64,000 nucleotides of DNA from Dyadobacter sp. UC 10 (GTDB taxonomy: Bacteria > Bacteroidota > Bacteroidia > Cytophagales > Spirosomataceae): NCBI RefSeq assembly GCF_008369915.1, contig NZ_VSRN01000001.1, positions 2,724,501-2,788,500 on the forward strand, in the 5' to 3' direction. Each line of letters opens with the position of its first letter. The first letter of the stretch is position 1. Below the pieces are notes generated by a model. The model was not told the DNA's origin and did not search any database. It saw only the letters and a program-made list of their open reading frames with translations. The translations under genes were made by a program, and so were the position numbers. Positions 51,666-60,859 of the stretch are shown one piece after another.

Positions 51666-52889
51666 ATGAAAACGTTTAATATCCCTGATTTTTACAGGAG
51701 CCGGATTATTACCCCGATTAAGGAGTTTCGCCGTAAAAATGATAAGCTGAAACGGGACTATTCGCCTACATTGCTAGATTTTGGCCCGGTACAATTTCTG
51801 ATTGCCAGGCATTTTGGTTTTTGTTATGGGGTAGAAAACGCGATTGATATTGCCTACAAAGCGATTGCCGAAAACCCTGAGAAACGGATTTTCCTGTTAA
51901 GCGAAATGATCCACAATCCCGACGTGAACAGAGATCTGCTCGATCGCGGCGTTCAGTTTATTATGGATACAAAAGGCAACCAGCTGATCGCGTGGGAAAC
52001 ATTGACGACCGAAGATATTGTGATAGTCCCAGCCTTTGGAACTACCGTAGAAAATCAGCAGAAATTGGCTGAACTCGGCATTAACTCATATGTGTACGAC
52101 ACGACTTGTCCGTTTGTAGAAAAGGTATGGAACCGCGCTGCGCAGATCGGAGAGAAGGATTACACGATCGTCGTGCACGGAAAACCGAAACATGAAGAGA
52201 CCCGGGCTACATTTTCGCACAGTAAGGAAAATGCGCCGACGGTTGTGGTAGAGAATATGGCGCAAGCCGAGCGGCTGGCGGAGTATATGACAGGGTCCAG
52301 GCCAACTGAGCAGTTTTATACGGATTTTGAAGGTCAATATTCAGAAGGATTTGATCCGGCTAAGGACCTGCAACGCATTGGCGTAGTGAACCAGACCACC
52401 ATGCTGGCCTCGGACACGCAGGGGATTTCAGATTACCTGAAAAACATGATGATCCGACATTACAACCTGCTTCCGGATCAAGTGGAGGCGCATTTTGCCA
52501 ATACCCGCGATACACTTTGTTATGCTACCAATGATAATCAGGATGCTACCTATGCGTTGTTGACGCGGGAGGCGGATCTGGTAATCGTGGCGGGAGGTTA
52601 TAACAGCTCCAATACCTCACATCTGGTCGAGCTTTGCGAGCAGAAATTGTCTACCTATTTTATCGAATCGGTGAATAAGCTGCTGGACCGCCAGCTGATC
52701 AGGCATTTTGATATGCATTTAAAAGAAGAGATCGTTTCTGAAAATTACATTCCGGAAAAAGCGCCGGTAAAGATCATGCTGACTTGCGGCGCATCCTGTC
52801 CTGACGCGGTTGTAGAGGCGATTTTGCTCCGGTTATTATCGTTTTTTGAAGGTGCCAAACCAATTGAGGAAGTGATGGAAGCGTTTTAA
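51666..52889 (+). CDS. ispH: 4-hydroxy-3-methylbut-2-enyl diphosphate reductase (long form)
   Basis: The 407-residue protein is longer than the E. coli enzyme, as in the long Bacteroidota and plastid-like form. The three Fe-S cysteines are in FGFCYGVE (Cys53), DTTCPFVEKV (Cys148) and TCGASCPD (Cys374 or Cys378). It makes IPP and DMAPP in the last MEP-pathway step. A basic N-terminal extension of about 40 residues precedes the core. The gene is single, with its own promoter and terminator. Confidence 0.95.
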   Translation: MKTFNIPDFYRSRIITPIKEFRRKNDKLKRDYSPTLLDFGPVQFLIARHFGFCYGVENAIDIAYKAIAENPEKRIFLLSEMIHNPDVNRDLLDRGVQFIMDTKGNQLIAWETLTTEDIVIVPAFGTTVENQQKLAELGINSYVYDTTCPFVEKVWNRAAQIGEKDYTIVVHGKPKHEETRATFSHSKENAPTVVVENMAQAERLAEYMTGSRPTEQFYTDFEGQYSEGFDPAKDLQRIGVVNQTTMLASDTQGISDYLKNMMIRHYNLLPDQVEAHFANTRDTLCYATNDNQDATYALLTREADLVIVAGGYNSSNTSHLVELCEQKLSTYFIESVNKLLDRQLIRHFDMHLKEEIVSENYIPEKAPVKIMLTCGASCPDAVVEAILLRLLSFFEGAKPIEEVMEAF

Positions 52890-52970
52890 AGCCGGTTGTA
52901 GAAAATTTGAGACCTTTAAATCATTTAGAATTCAATGTTCCGGGTGATTCGGTGATATAAGTTAAATTAG

Positions 52971-53007
52971 ACGGATGATTTTTACCACAAAAAATCATCC
53001 GTTTTTT
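52971..53007 (+). terminator. Terminator of ispH
   Basis: The 13-bp stem ACGGATGATTTTT (52971-52983) pairs with 52990-53002; the loop is short and a T run follows. Confidence 0.9.
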
Positions 53008-53017
53008 ATATGTCGTT

Positions 53018-56000
53018 ATGAAAAAACCTTCTCTGCTTTCCCTCGTTTACCTGTTCTTTTTCAGCTGGTTATTCAATAGTTGCTCGTCTTTGAACGAAGT
53101 CAGGATTGCCGGCACCAATTTCGCGGATGAAATCAGTTTGTCGCAAAATCTTGTATTTACTTTTAATAAAGACCTGGTTGCCCTGGGGGACCTGAATGAC
53201 TGGGATTCAACGCAGTACATTCAGTTCGAGCCTGCTGTAAAAGGCAAGTTCAAATGGACAGCGCCAAATGAACTGATTTTTTCTCCCGTTGCGGGGTTCG
53301 AACCCGCTACGTCCTACAAAGCGAATCTTACAAACCTGCTCACCAAAAAAGTAGAAGCCGAGAAAAAGTATGATATTTCCAAAGATCCGCTGGATTTCCA
53401 CACACCTTTCCTGCAACTGGCGGGAACAGAAGCCTGGTGGACTATTTCGCAGGAAAGCGGCAGGCAGGAAGCAAGGCTCAAATTGCTGTTTAACTACCCG
53501 GTTAACAGGCAGGAAGTAGCAGAAAAGCTGAAAATCACCATTGCCGATCAAGCCGCAGCATTTAAAATACTTCCTTCTCCCGACGAAAAGCAGGTAATAA
53601 TCGCATTAACCAATGCCGGAAAGGCGGATAATAATGACACGCCGGTAAAACTCATCATCGGGCCGGGTTTGAAAATACCGAATACCAAGTACGCTTCCAA
53701 TGCGGAAATCTCCAGCAACGCGAGTTTGCCTTCGCCACTTCATTTACGAGTAATTGACATTCAAACCGGTTTCGAAAACAATGCGGGCTATGCAAGAGTG
53801 ATCACCTCGCAGGAGCTTGACAAGGAGAGCATTGCCAAAGGTTTCAGCATTAATCCGGATACTGTTTCCCAAATGGAGCCGACGCAGAATGGGTTCATCA
53901 TCCGCGCTGATTTTAATGAAACGGAAACATATTCGTTACTGCTTAATAAAAGCCTGAAAGGCATGCTCGGGCAGGCGCTGGAAGAGGAAACTTCGAAGGA
54001 CCTGTTTTTTGGAAAACTGCCGCCTGCTATTTCATTTACCAACAAAAAAGCTGTTTACCTTCCCGGAAAAGGCTCCCGGAACATTGGCGTTCAGATCGTG
54101 AACATTCCCGAAGTACAGGTAAGAATATCGAAATTATATTCCAATAATATCCTGAGCTACATCCGCCAAAATCGCTGGAACGATTACGGTTATGTGGGCG
54201 ATGAATGGCAGCAAACAGGTACTTTTCAATATAGCGACGATTGGGAAAGTGGCATGAGCGACGTGCTGGTTTTCAAGAATGTAGAAACGGAAAATTTACC
54301 CAAAAGCAAGGGATTATCTGCCCTTAATATCGCATTACCCGACGAAAACAAGCGGCAGGGCGTATATCTGGTGACGGTTCGATCTACGAATGAAGCCTAT
54401 TTAAGCGCTACCAAACTGATTTCGATCTCTGATATTGGATTAATAGCCAAGCAGGGGAAAGATGAACTATGGGTTTTTGCTAATTCGATCCAGACCAACG
54501 ACCCTATTTCCGATCTGGAAATCACATTGATCAGCTCTAATAATCAGGTGATTCACACCCTTACTACCGACGGAAAGGGAGTTGCACATATTGATAAACT
54601 GGAAGAAAAAGCACCAGGCTTCAAGGCGGCGATGATTACGGCTAGCAACGACAAAGATTTCAATTACCTCGTTTTAAATGACACCAAAGTAGAAACTTCG
54701 CGATTTGAAGTGGAAGGTGCACGAGATAATGCATCTGGCTTTCAGGCTTTTACTTATGGACAAAGGGATATTTATCGGCCAGGTGAAACAATGTATTTCA
54801 ATACGGTGCTGAGAAGTCAGTCCTGGCAGACTGCCGCGAAGGTTCCGCTGAAAATGAGAATGTTAACTCCAAATGGCCGCGAATACCGGAACTGGCGTAA
54901 AACGACCAATGAACAGGGCGCAGTTGAAACAGAAGTGGAAATCGACCGTGCCGCCTTGACGGGCAACTATGTGCTGGATGTATATAATGCGAATGATGTG
55001 CTGCTCGGATCGCATTCGATCAGTGTGGAGGAATTTATGCCCGATCGGATCAAGGTGGATCTGAGTGGTGCCAACACGGACTATATGTCCGGCGGGACTG
55101 TTTCGCTCACGGCGACTGCTGTCAATCTGTTTGGCCCGCCCGCAGCCAACCGTACTTACGAAATGGAGTCTCAGCTTACGCGAAAGGGGTTTTTTGCAAA
55201 AGGGTTTTCTGAATACACTTTCGATATTCCTGCTGAAACTTCCTTTGCGAAAGAAACCCGGCAGGGCGTTACCAATGAAAACGGGCAGGCAAAAGAGAAC
55301 TTCGTGCTGGGCGGCGGGCTGAAAGATATCGGCGTGCTGGAAGGGAAAATTTATGTGACGGTTTTTGATGAAAATGGACGGCCAGTCAATCGGTTGCAGC
55401 GGTTTGATGTATTCACGCAGCCTGTATTCTATGGAATCCGCTTGCCGGACACTTATGTAGGCACAAATGCGCCGGTACCTATCGATATCATCGGACTGAA
55501 CCGCAAAGGTCAGTTACAAAGCGGTGCAACTTCTTCTGTGGAAGTGGTTCGTATTGAATATCAGACTGTTGTGGAGAAAAAATATGAGCGGCTGCAATAT
55601 ACTTCCCGCAAAAAGGAGAAAGTGGTGTACTCAAAAACAGTGGGTTTACCCACCGGCAAAGGCACATTCAGCTATGCTCCTACCGTTTCAGGGGAATATG
55701 AAGTGCGGGTGAAAAGGCCGGGAGCGGCACATTATACAGTCGCCAAATTTTACGCTTATGGATACGGTAATACGCAATATTCATCCTTCGAGGTAAGTAA
55801 TGAAGGCAGGGTTTTGATGGAAACCGACAAGGAAACTTACAAAACCGGCGACGCGGCGAAGATTTTGTTCAAAACGCCATTTGACGGAAGATTGCTTGTG
55901 ACAGTGGAGCGGAACAATGTACTTGAACAGCATATCCTGACCACTGATAAAAAGGCAGCCGAGCTGACGCTGAAAATTAAGGAGGAGCATTTACCCAATG

Positions 56001-58468
56001 TGTTCGTCACCGCGACGCTGATCCGGAAAATGGACAATTCGGATATGCCGCTCACGGTTGCGCATGGGTTTTCGCCCATCATAGTAGAGGATACAGATCG
56101 AAAATTGCCGGTTACAATCTCTGTCGCCGAACAGTCCCGATCCAAAACGAGACAAAAGATCAAAGTAAAAACAAAGCCCAATACACAGGTAACCTTGTCG
56201 GTGGTGGACGAAGGTATTTTGCAAATCAAAAATTTCAAAACGCCTGACATTTACGGCCACTTTTACCAAAAAAGGGCATTGGAAGTGACCAGTCACGATT
56301 TGTACGCACAGCTATTCCCTGAATTGACCCTGAATGCAAAGTCGAGTTTTGGCGGTGACGGTTTTGAGTTGGAAAGAAGGATCAACCCGCTGAGTAACGG
56401 CAGGAAAGAGCTTGTTTCCTTCTGGAGTAAAATACTCACCACGAATGGCAGTGGCGAGGCGACTTTTGACATTAACATTCCGCAATTCAGCGGCGACCTG
56501 CGTATCATGGCAGTGGCCTATAAAGACAACGCTTTTGGGTCGGCGAGTAAAAATATGAAAGTAGCGGATCCGGTGGTGATCAGCGCCGCGGTGCCCCGTT
56601 TTCTCAGCCCGGGAGACGAATTGATTTTGCCCGTTAATATTAGTAATACGAGCAAAAACGCGGCAAATGCTTCTGTTTCGTTGCAACTGCAGGGGCCGGT
56701 AGCTGCCAGCGGCCAAGCTTCTCAAACCATACCTATTGCCGCAGGCAAGGAAAACAGGGTTACGTTTTCTATAAAAGCTGCGCAGGCGATCGGGCTGGCG
56801 AAAGTTGTTGTGAAGGTCAATGCTTTTGGGGAAACATTTGTAAATGAAACCGAAGTGTCGGTCAGGCCGGCTTCTCCGCTCTTGAAAACGAGTACATCCG
56901 GGACAATTACTGCCAACAGCCAGGGAGTTATCGATCTCAGCACATCCTTCATTCCGGCAACCAGTCGCAGTCAGATTGTACTCAGCCGCTCCCCGCTCGT
57001 GCAGGGAGGCGGAAAGGCACTTTCCACGTTACTGGGATATCCTTATGGCTGTTTGGAACAAACCATTTCAAAAGCATTTCCCCAGATCTATTTCTCTGAT
57101 CTCACGAAAGCAATGGCAGTGCCCGTGTACACGGTGCGAAACGGAGAAAGCGACCTGAACCCGATGACCAATATTCAGCTGGCGATCAGGAAAATCGAGG
57201 CGCAACAGCTTTATAATGGCGGAATGGGAATGTGGCCGGGTGCTACGCAAGAAGATTGGTGGGCCACAGCTTATGCCGTGCATTTTCTGGAAGAAGCCCG
57301 GAGAGCTGGTTTTGAGGTGAATGTCAAAACAATCAGCCGCGCGCTTGATTACCTTAAATTGCAATCCGGGACAAGCGCTACGAAAGAAGCAGTAATTGCT
57401 TCCACCGGAAATGGACTTGATTATCAGCCGACTGGCACACAAACACGCAAACTGGTGGCAAAAAGGGAGGCGATTTATTCCCTGTATGTGCTGGCTTTGA
57501 ACGGGAATCCCAATCGTGCAGCGATGAATTATTATAAACAGAATGCACAGTTACTGACAACAGATTCGAGGTATTTACTGGCAGCGGCCTTCCAGCTTGC
57601 AGGAGATGCGCGCAGTTTTTCAGCTCTTTTACCAAAAAAATATACTGCTGATCATGCGGCTCAATATCAGGATGATAGCTATTCATCCCCGCTCCGGAAT
57701 ATGTCACTTGTGCTGAATACATTACTGGAATCCGACCCGGGCAATTTGCAGATACCGGCACTGGGCAGGCAGCTTTCGCAGGCTATTCAATCAGCATCTT
57801 ACCTCAATACCCAGGAAGCTGCTTTTGCGGTTTTGGCGCTTGGCAAGTTGGCTAAAAAGACTTCCGGCTCGACGGTTACCGCCACAGTTTCGGCAGGAGG
57901 GAAGGAGCTGGCTGCATTTAATGGTAAAGAGGTGAAAATTTCAAAAGGAATAGCGGGGAAAAAAGTGAGTGTGAAAACGCAGGGGAAAGGCGACTTGTAC
58001 TGGTTTGCACAAACGGAAGGAATGTCCGCTACCGGCACGTACACGGAAGAAGATCAGGGATTGAGTATTCGGAGGCAGTTCCTGACCCGAGACGGTGCGC
58101 CTGTTCAGGCGTTTCGTCAAAATGATCTGGTTGTTGTGAAATTAACCCTGACAAGCACGAACGGACTTCCTGTTGAAAACGTGGTGGTGACAGACCTGCT
58201 GCCCGCCGGTTTTGAAATAGAAAATCCCCGCATTACCGAGCCGCGTGATATGCCTTGGATCAGGAATTCGGCGGTTCCGGAATATTATGATATCCGGGAC
58301 GATAGGATCCATTTTTTCACAAGCGCCGAAAGGCAGGCCAAAACCTTCTATTATCAGGTCAGGATTGTCTCAAAAGGCGACTTTATAGTGGGCCCGGCTG
58401 CTGCGGATGCGATGTACCGCGGTGAATACAGAAGCTATTCCGGTGGTGGTAAAATTAAGGTTGAGTAA
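53018..58468 (+). CDS. Bacterial alpha-2-macroglobulin lipoprotein with intact thioester
   Basis: The 1816-residue protein has a lipobox LFNSC (Cys22). N-terminal Ig-like domains and MG1-MG2 (YRPGETMYFNTVLR near 590) are followed by the bait region. The A2M domain ends with LTTNGSGEATFDINIPQFSGDLR. The thioester motif GCLEQ has Cys1345 and Gln1348 intact. An alpha-solenoid TED region follows, and at the C-terminus a DUF11-like LPAGFEIENPRI segment. Such proteins trap external proteases and are usually encoded beside penicillin-binding protein 1C; here no pbpC is adjacent in the window. Confidence 0.93.
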   Translation: MKKPSLLSLVYLFFFSWLFNSCSSLNEVRIAGTNFADEISLSQNLVFTFNKDLVALGDLNDWDSTQYIQFEPAVKGKFKWTAPNELIFSPVAGFEPATSYKANLTNLLTKKVEAEKKYDISKDPLDFHTPFLQLAGTEAWWTISQESGRQEARLKLLFNYPVNRQEVAEKLKITIADQAAAFKILPSPDEKQVIIALTNAGKADNNDTPVKLIIGPGLKIPNTKYASNAEISSNASLPSPLHLRVIDIQTGFENNAGYARVITSQELDKESIAKGFSINPDTVSQMEPTQNGFIIRADFNETETYSLLLNKSLKGMLGQALEEETSKDLFFGKLPPAISFTNKKAVYLPGKGSRNIGVQIVNIPEVQVRISKLYSNNILSYIRQNRWNDYGYVGDEWQQTGTFQYSDDWESGMSDVLVFKNVETENLPKSKGLSALNIALPDENKRQGVYLVTVRSTNEAYLSATKLISISDIGLIAKQGKDELWVFANSIQTNDPISDLEITLISSNNQVIHTLTTDGKGVAHIDKLEEKAPGFKAAMITASNDKDFNYLVLNDTKVETSRFEVEGARDNASGFQAFTYGQRDIYRPGETMYFNTVLRSQSWQTAAKVPLKMRMLTPNGREYRNWRKTTNEQGAVETEVEIDRAALTGNYVLDVYNANDVLLGSHSISVEEFMPDRIKVDLSGANTDYMSGGTVSLTATAVNLFGPPAANRTYEMESQLTRKGFFAKGFSEYTFDIPAETSFAKETRQGVTNENGQAKENFVLGGGLKDIGVLEGKIYVTVFDENGRPVNRLQRFDVFTQPVFYGIRLPDTYVGTNAPVPIDIIGLNRKGQLQSGATSSVEVVRIEYQTVVEKKYERLQYTSRKKEKVVYSKTVGLPTGKGTFSYAPTVSGEYEVRVKRPGAAHYTVAKFYAYGYGNTQYSSFEVSNEGRVLMETDKETYKTGDAAKILFKTPFDGRLLVTVERNNVLEQHILTTDKKAAELTLKIKEEHLPNVFVTATLIRKMDNSDMPLTVAHGFSPIIVEDTDRKLPVTISVAEQSRSKTRQKIKVKTKPNTQVTLSVVDEGILQIKNFKTPDIYGHFYQKRALEVTSHDLYAQLFPELTLNAKSSFGGDGFELERRINPLSNGRKELVSFWSKILTTNGSGEATFDINIPQFSGDLRIMAVAYKDNAFGSASKNMKVADPVVISAAVPRFLSPGDELILPVNISNTSKNAANASVSLQLQGPVAASGQASQTIPIAAGKENRVTFSIKAAQAIGLAKVVVKVNAFGETFVNETEVSVRPASPLLKTSTSGTITANSQGVIDLSTSFIPATSRSQIVLSRSPLVQGGGKALSTLLGYPYGCLEQTISKAFPQIYFSDLTKAMAVPVYTVRNGESDLNPMTNIQLAIRKIEAQQLYNGGMGMWPGATQEDWWATAYAVHFLEEARRAGFEVNVKTISRALDYLKLQSGTSATKEAVIASTGNGLDYQPTGTQTRKLVAKREAIYSLYVLALNGNPNRAAMNYYKQNAQLLTTDSRYLLAAAFQLAGDARSFSALLPKKYTADHAAQYQDDSYSSPLRNMSLVLNTLLESDPGNLQIPALGRQLSQAIQSASYLNTQEAAFAVLALGKLAKKTSGSTVTATVSAGGKELAAFNGKEVKISKGIAGKKVSVKTQGKGDLYWFAQTEGMSATGTYTEEDQGLSIRRQFLTRDGAPVQAFRQNDLVVVKLTLTSTNGLPVENVVVTDLLPAGFEIENPRITEPRDMPWIRNSAVPEYYDIRDDRIHFFTSAERQAKTFYYQVRIVSKGDFIVGPAAADAMYRGEYRSYSGGGKIKVE

Positions 58469-58472
58469 TTTT

Positions 58473-59213
58473 TTAAAAGGAAAAGGAGCGTAATATCAGT
58501 CCTCCTATAATAGCTCCGGCAATAGGCGCAGCAACTGGAATCCAGCCATAGCCCCAGTCGGAGCTTCCTTTATTTGGGATCGGCAAAATGGCGTGGGCGA
58601 TACGGGGGCCAAGGTCGCGGACCGGGTTGATCGCGTAGCCGGTGGTACCTCCCAGAGAAAGACCGATGCTCCACACGAGCATACCAACCAGATAAGGTGC
58701 TACGCCCGACGGAATACCGCCTCTTTCGGGATCGGAAGTACCTGCGTAGCCGATCGCCACAACACCGACGATCAATAAAACAGTTGCCAGGAACTCACTC
58801 AGGAAGTTTGCGCCGGTCGAGCGGATTGCGGGATCAGTGGAAAAACAGGCCAGTTTTGCGCCTGCATCCTCAGTTGCTTTCCAATGCGGCAGATATTGCA
58901 GCCAAACCAATATCGCTCCTAAAAATGCCCCGATCAGTTGTGCCGGAATGTAGCTGGCCAGCATGCTGTAATCGTTTCGGAGCACTGCCAGGCCGACGGT
59001 GACAGCAGGATTCAAATGAGCTGCTGCACTTCCGAATGCATTTGCAGTGAAAATACCTATCATCACCGCAAAGCCCCAGCCAGCGGTAATGACAATCCAG
59101 CCGCCACTTTCACCTTTCGTTCTTTTGAGAACAACATTGGCGACCACGCCGTTGCCAAGTAGAATTAGGACCATGGTTCCGACTAACTCTCCAATGAATG
59201 GTGAAGGTTGCAT
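58473..59213 (-). CDS. MIP family channel (aquaporin / glycerol facilitator type)
   Basis: The 246-residue protein has six hydrophobic segments and two half-helix motifs: HLNPAVT (68-70) and INPVRD (196-200). The Asp after the second motif (RD) favours a glycerol facilitator-like pore. The second motif has Val instead of Ala, a known but less common variant. No glpK or glpR gene is adjacent. Convergent with the macroglobulin gene: the two stops are 4 bases apart. Confidence 0.88.
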   Translation of the reverse strand: MQPSPFIGELVGTMVLILLGNGVVANVVLKRTKGESGGWIVITAGWGFAVMIGIFTANAFGSAAAHLNPAVTVGLAVLRNDYSMLASYIPAQLIGAFLGAILVWLQYLPHWKATEDAGAKLACFSTDPAIRSTGANFLSEFLATVLLIVGVVAIGYAGTSDPERGGIPSGVAPYLVGMLVWSIGLSLGGTTGYAINPVRDLGPRIAHAILPIPNKGSSDWGYGWIPVAAPIAGAIIGGLILRSFSF

Positions 59214-59312
59214 AAGGTATTGTTGGATAAGGTTTGACGGGCGAATATGCGAATAGTTTTAAAAATTCGGAGCCCGATACCAAAAAGAATATTTCGTATC
59301 CGTTTTACCATT

Positions 59313-59339
59313 TTGTGACCGTGAATTCCACTAACTTTG
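59313..59339 (+). promoter_or_regulatory. Candidate purB promoter
   Basis: TTG at 59313-59315, 16-base spacer and TAACTTTG at 59332-59339, an exact TAnnTTTG match. The leader would be about 25 bases. Confidence 0.45.
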
Positions 59340-59368
59340 CGCGATAATCAATTTCTGTATTGAAAATC

Positions 59369-60718
59369 ATGTCTTTAAATCAGCTCACAGCGATTTCTCC
59401 GGTTGATGGCCGTTACTATAAACAAGTATCAGAGCTATCAACTTATTTCTCCGAATATGCCCTTATCTATTACAGAGTATTTGTCGAAATAGAATACTTC
59501 ATCGCGCTTTGCGAGTTACCGCTGCCTCAGTTATCAGAATTTGACAAAAAGAAATATCCTTTGCTTCGCAAGATCTATGAAGATTTCAGCGAGGCGGATG
59601 CACTGCATATCAAAGACATTGAGAAAGTGACTAACCACGATGTAAAGGCGGTTGAGTACTTTATTAAGGAGCAATTCGAAAAATTGGGAATAGAAACCTA
59701 TCAGGAATTCATCCATTTCGGTCTTACTTCCCAGGATATCAACAATACGGCGATCCCGCTTTCATTAAAGGATGCGCTGGAGCGGCAGATCAAGCCTCTT
59801 TTCCGCCAGGTACTTTTTGTATTGAAAAGAATGTCGATCGAGTGGAAAAATGTGCCGATGCTTGCATTCACACACGGTCAGCCGGCTTCACCTACACGCG
59901 TTGGAAAAGAGTTTCTGGTATTTGTGGAAAGGTTAGAGCGGCAGCTGGAAATGCTTGATAAAATTCCCGCCTCTGCTAAGTTCGGCGGGGCAACCGGAAA
60001 TTTCAATGCGCACCACGTGGCTTATCCGAAGCAAGATTGGATGGCTTTTGCCAATCATTTTGTGGAAGGTCTGGGTTTGAAAAGAAGTAAGCATACGACC
60101 CAAATCGAGCATTACGATAACCTGGCTGCTACTTTTGACTGCCTGAAAAGGTTGAATACCATTCTGACAGACCTGAACCGGGATATGTGGACTTACATTT
60201 CCATGGGTTATTTCAAACAAAAGATCAAGGCCGGGGAAGTAGGCTCGTCGGCGATGCCGCACAAAGTAAACCCGATCGATTTCGAAAATTCAGAAGGTAA
60301 CCTGGGACTTGCTTCCGCATTATTTGAACACTTTGCTTCGAAACTTCCAATATCTCGCTTGCAACGTGACTTGACGGATTCGACGGTCTTGAGAAACATA
60401 GGTGTTCCCCTTGCACACCTGGCCATTGCACTTAACTCGCTGATAAAAGGACTGGGTAAGGTGGAATTAAACGGTGAAATGCTAAAATCTGACCTCGAAG
60501 ATAACTGGGCGGTAGTATCAGAAGCAATCCAGACGATCCTGCGCCGTGAAAGCTATCCAAAACCTTACGAAGCATTGAAGGAATTGACCCGCACAAATGA
60601 GAAGATCAACCACGATTCTATTTCCCGCTTCATCGAAACGCTGGACGTTTCCGAAAAAATCCGCGAAGAATTAAGGGCGCTGACGCCGTACAATTATTTG
60701 GGAGTGGTGGAGGATTAG
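59369..60718 (+). CDS. purB: Adenylosuccinate lyase
   Basis: The start is taken at ATG 59369 (MSLNQLTAISPVDGRYYKQV); three extra codons upstream begin with TTG. The 449-residue protein has the fumarase/aspartase signature GSSAMPHKVNPIDFEN and the HFGLTSQDINNTA motif with the catalytic His and Ser loop residues. It removes fumarate in IMP and AMP synthesis. Confidence 0.97.
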   Translation: MSLNQLTAISPVDGRYYKQVSELSTYFSEYALIYYRVFVEIEYFIALCELPLPQLSEFDKKKYPLLRKIYEDFSEADALHIKDIEKVTNHDVKAVEYFIKEQFEKLGIETYQEFIHFGLTSQDINNTAIPLSLKDALERQIKPLFRQVLFVLKRMSIEWKNVPMLAFTHGQPASPTRVGKEFLVFVERLERQLEMLDKIPASAKFGGATGNFNAHHVAYPKQDWMAFANHFVEGLGLKRSKHTTQIEHYDNLAATFDCLKRLNTILTDLNRDMWTYISMGYFKQKIKAGEVGSSAMPHKVNPIDFENSEGNLGLASALFEHFASKLPISRLQRDLTDSTVLRNIGVPLAHLAIALNSLIKGLGKVELNGEMLKSDLEDNWAVVSEAIQTILRRESYPKPYEALKELTRTNEKINHDSISRFIETLDVSEKIREELRALTPYNYLGVVED

Positions 60719-60722
60719 GTGG

Positions 60723-60858
60723 TTGGCTATTGGCCGTTAGCTATTAGCTGTTAGGTTTTAGCTTTTAGTTTTGGTGCTGTCAATGCCAAAGCTAAAAGCC
60801 AATTGCTAACAGCTAACAGCTAACAGCCAAAGGCCAAAAGCTAAAAGCCCTAAAAACC
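60723..60858. repeat. Inverted array of 7-bp repeats between purB and nrdJ
   Basis: 60723-60771 consists of seven 7-base units: TTGGCTA, TTGGCCG, TTAGCTA, TTAGCTG, TTAGGTT, TTAGCTT, TTAGTTT. From 60785 the complementary series follows (GCCAAAG, CTAAAAG, CCAATTG, CTAACAG three times, CCAAAGG, CCAAAAG, CTAAAAG) up to the nrdJ stop. The middle is a 13-base loop. It fills nearly the whole gap between convergent genes and can act as a bidirectional hairpin. Confidence 0.85.
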
Positions 60859-60859
60859 A

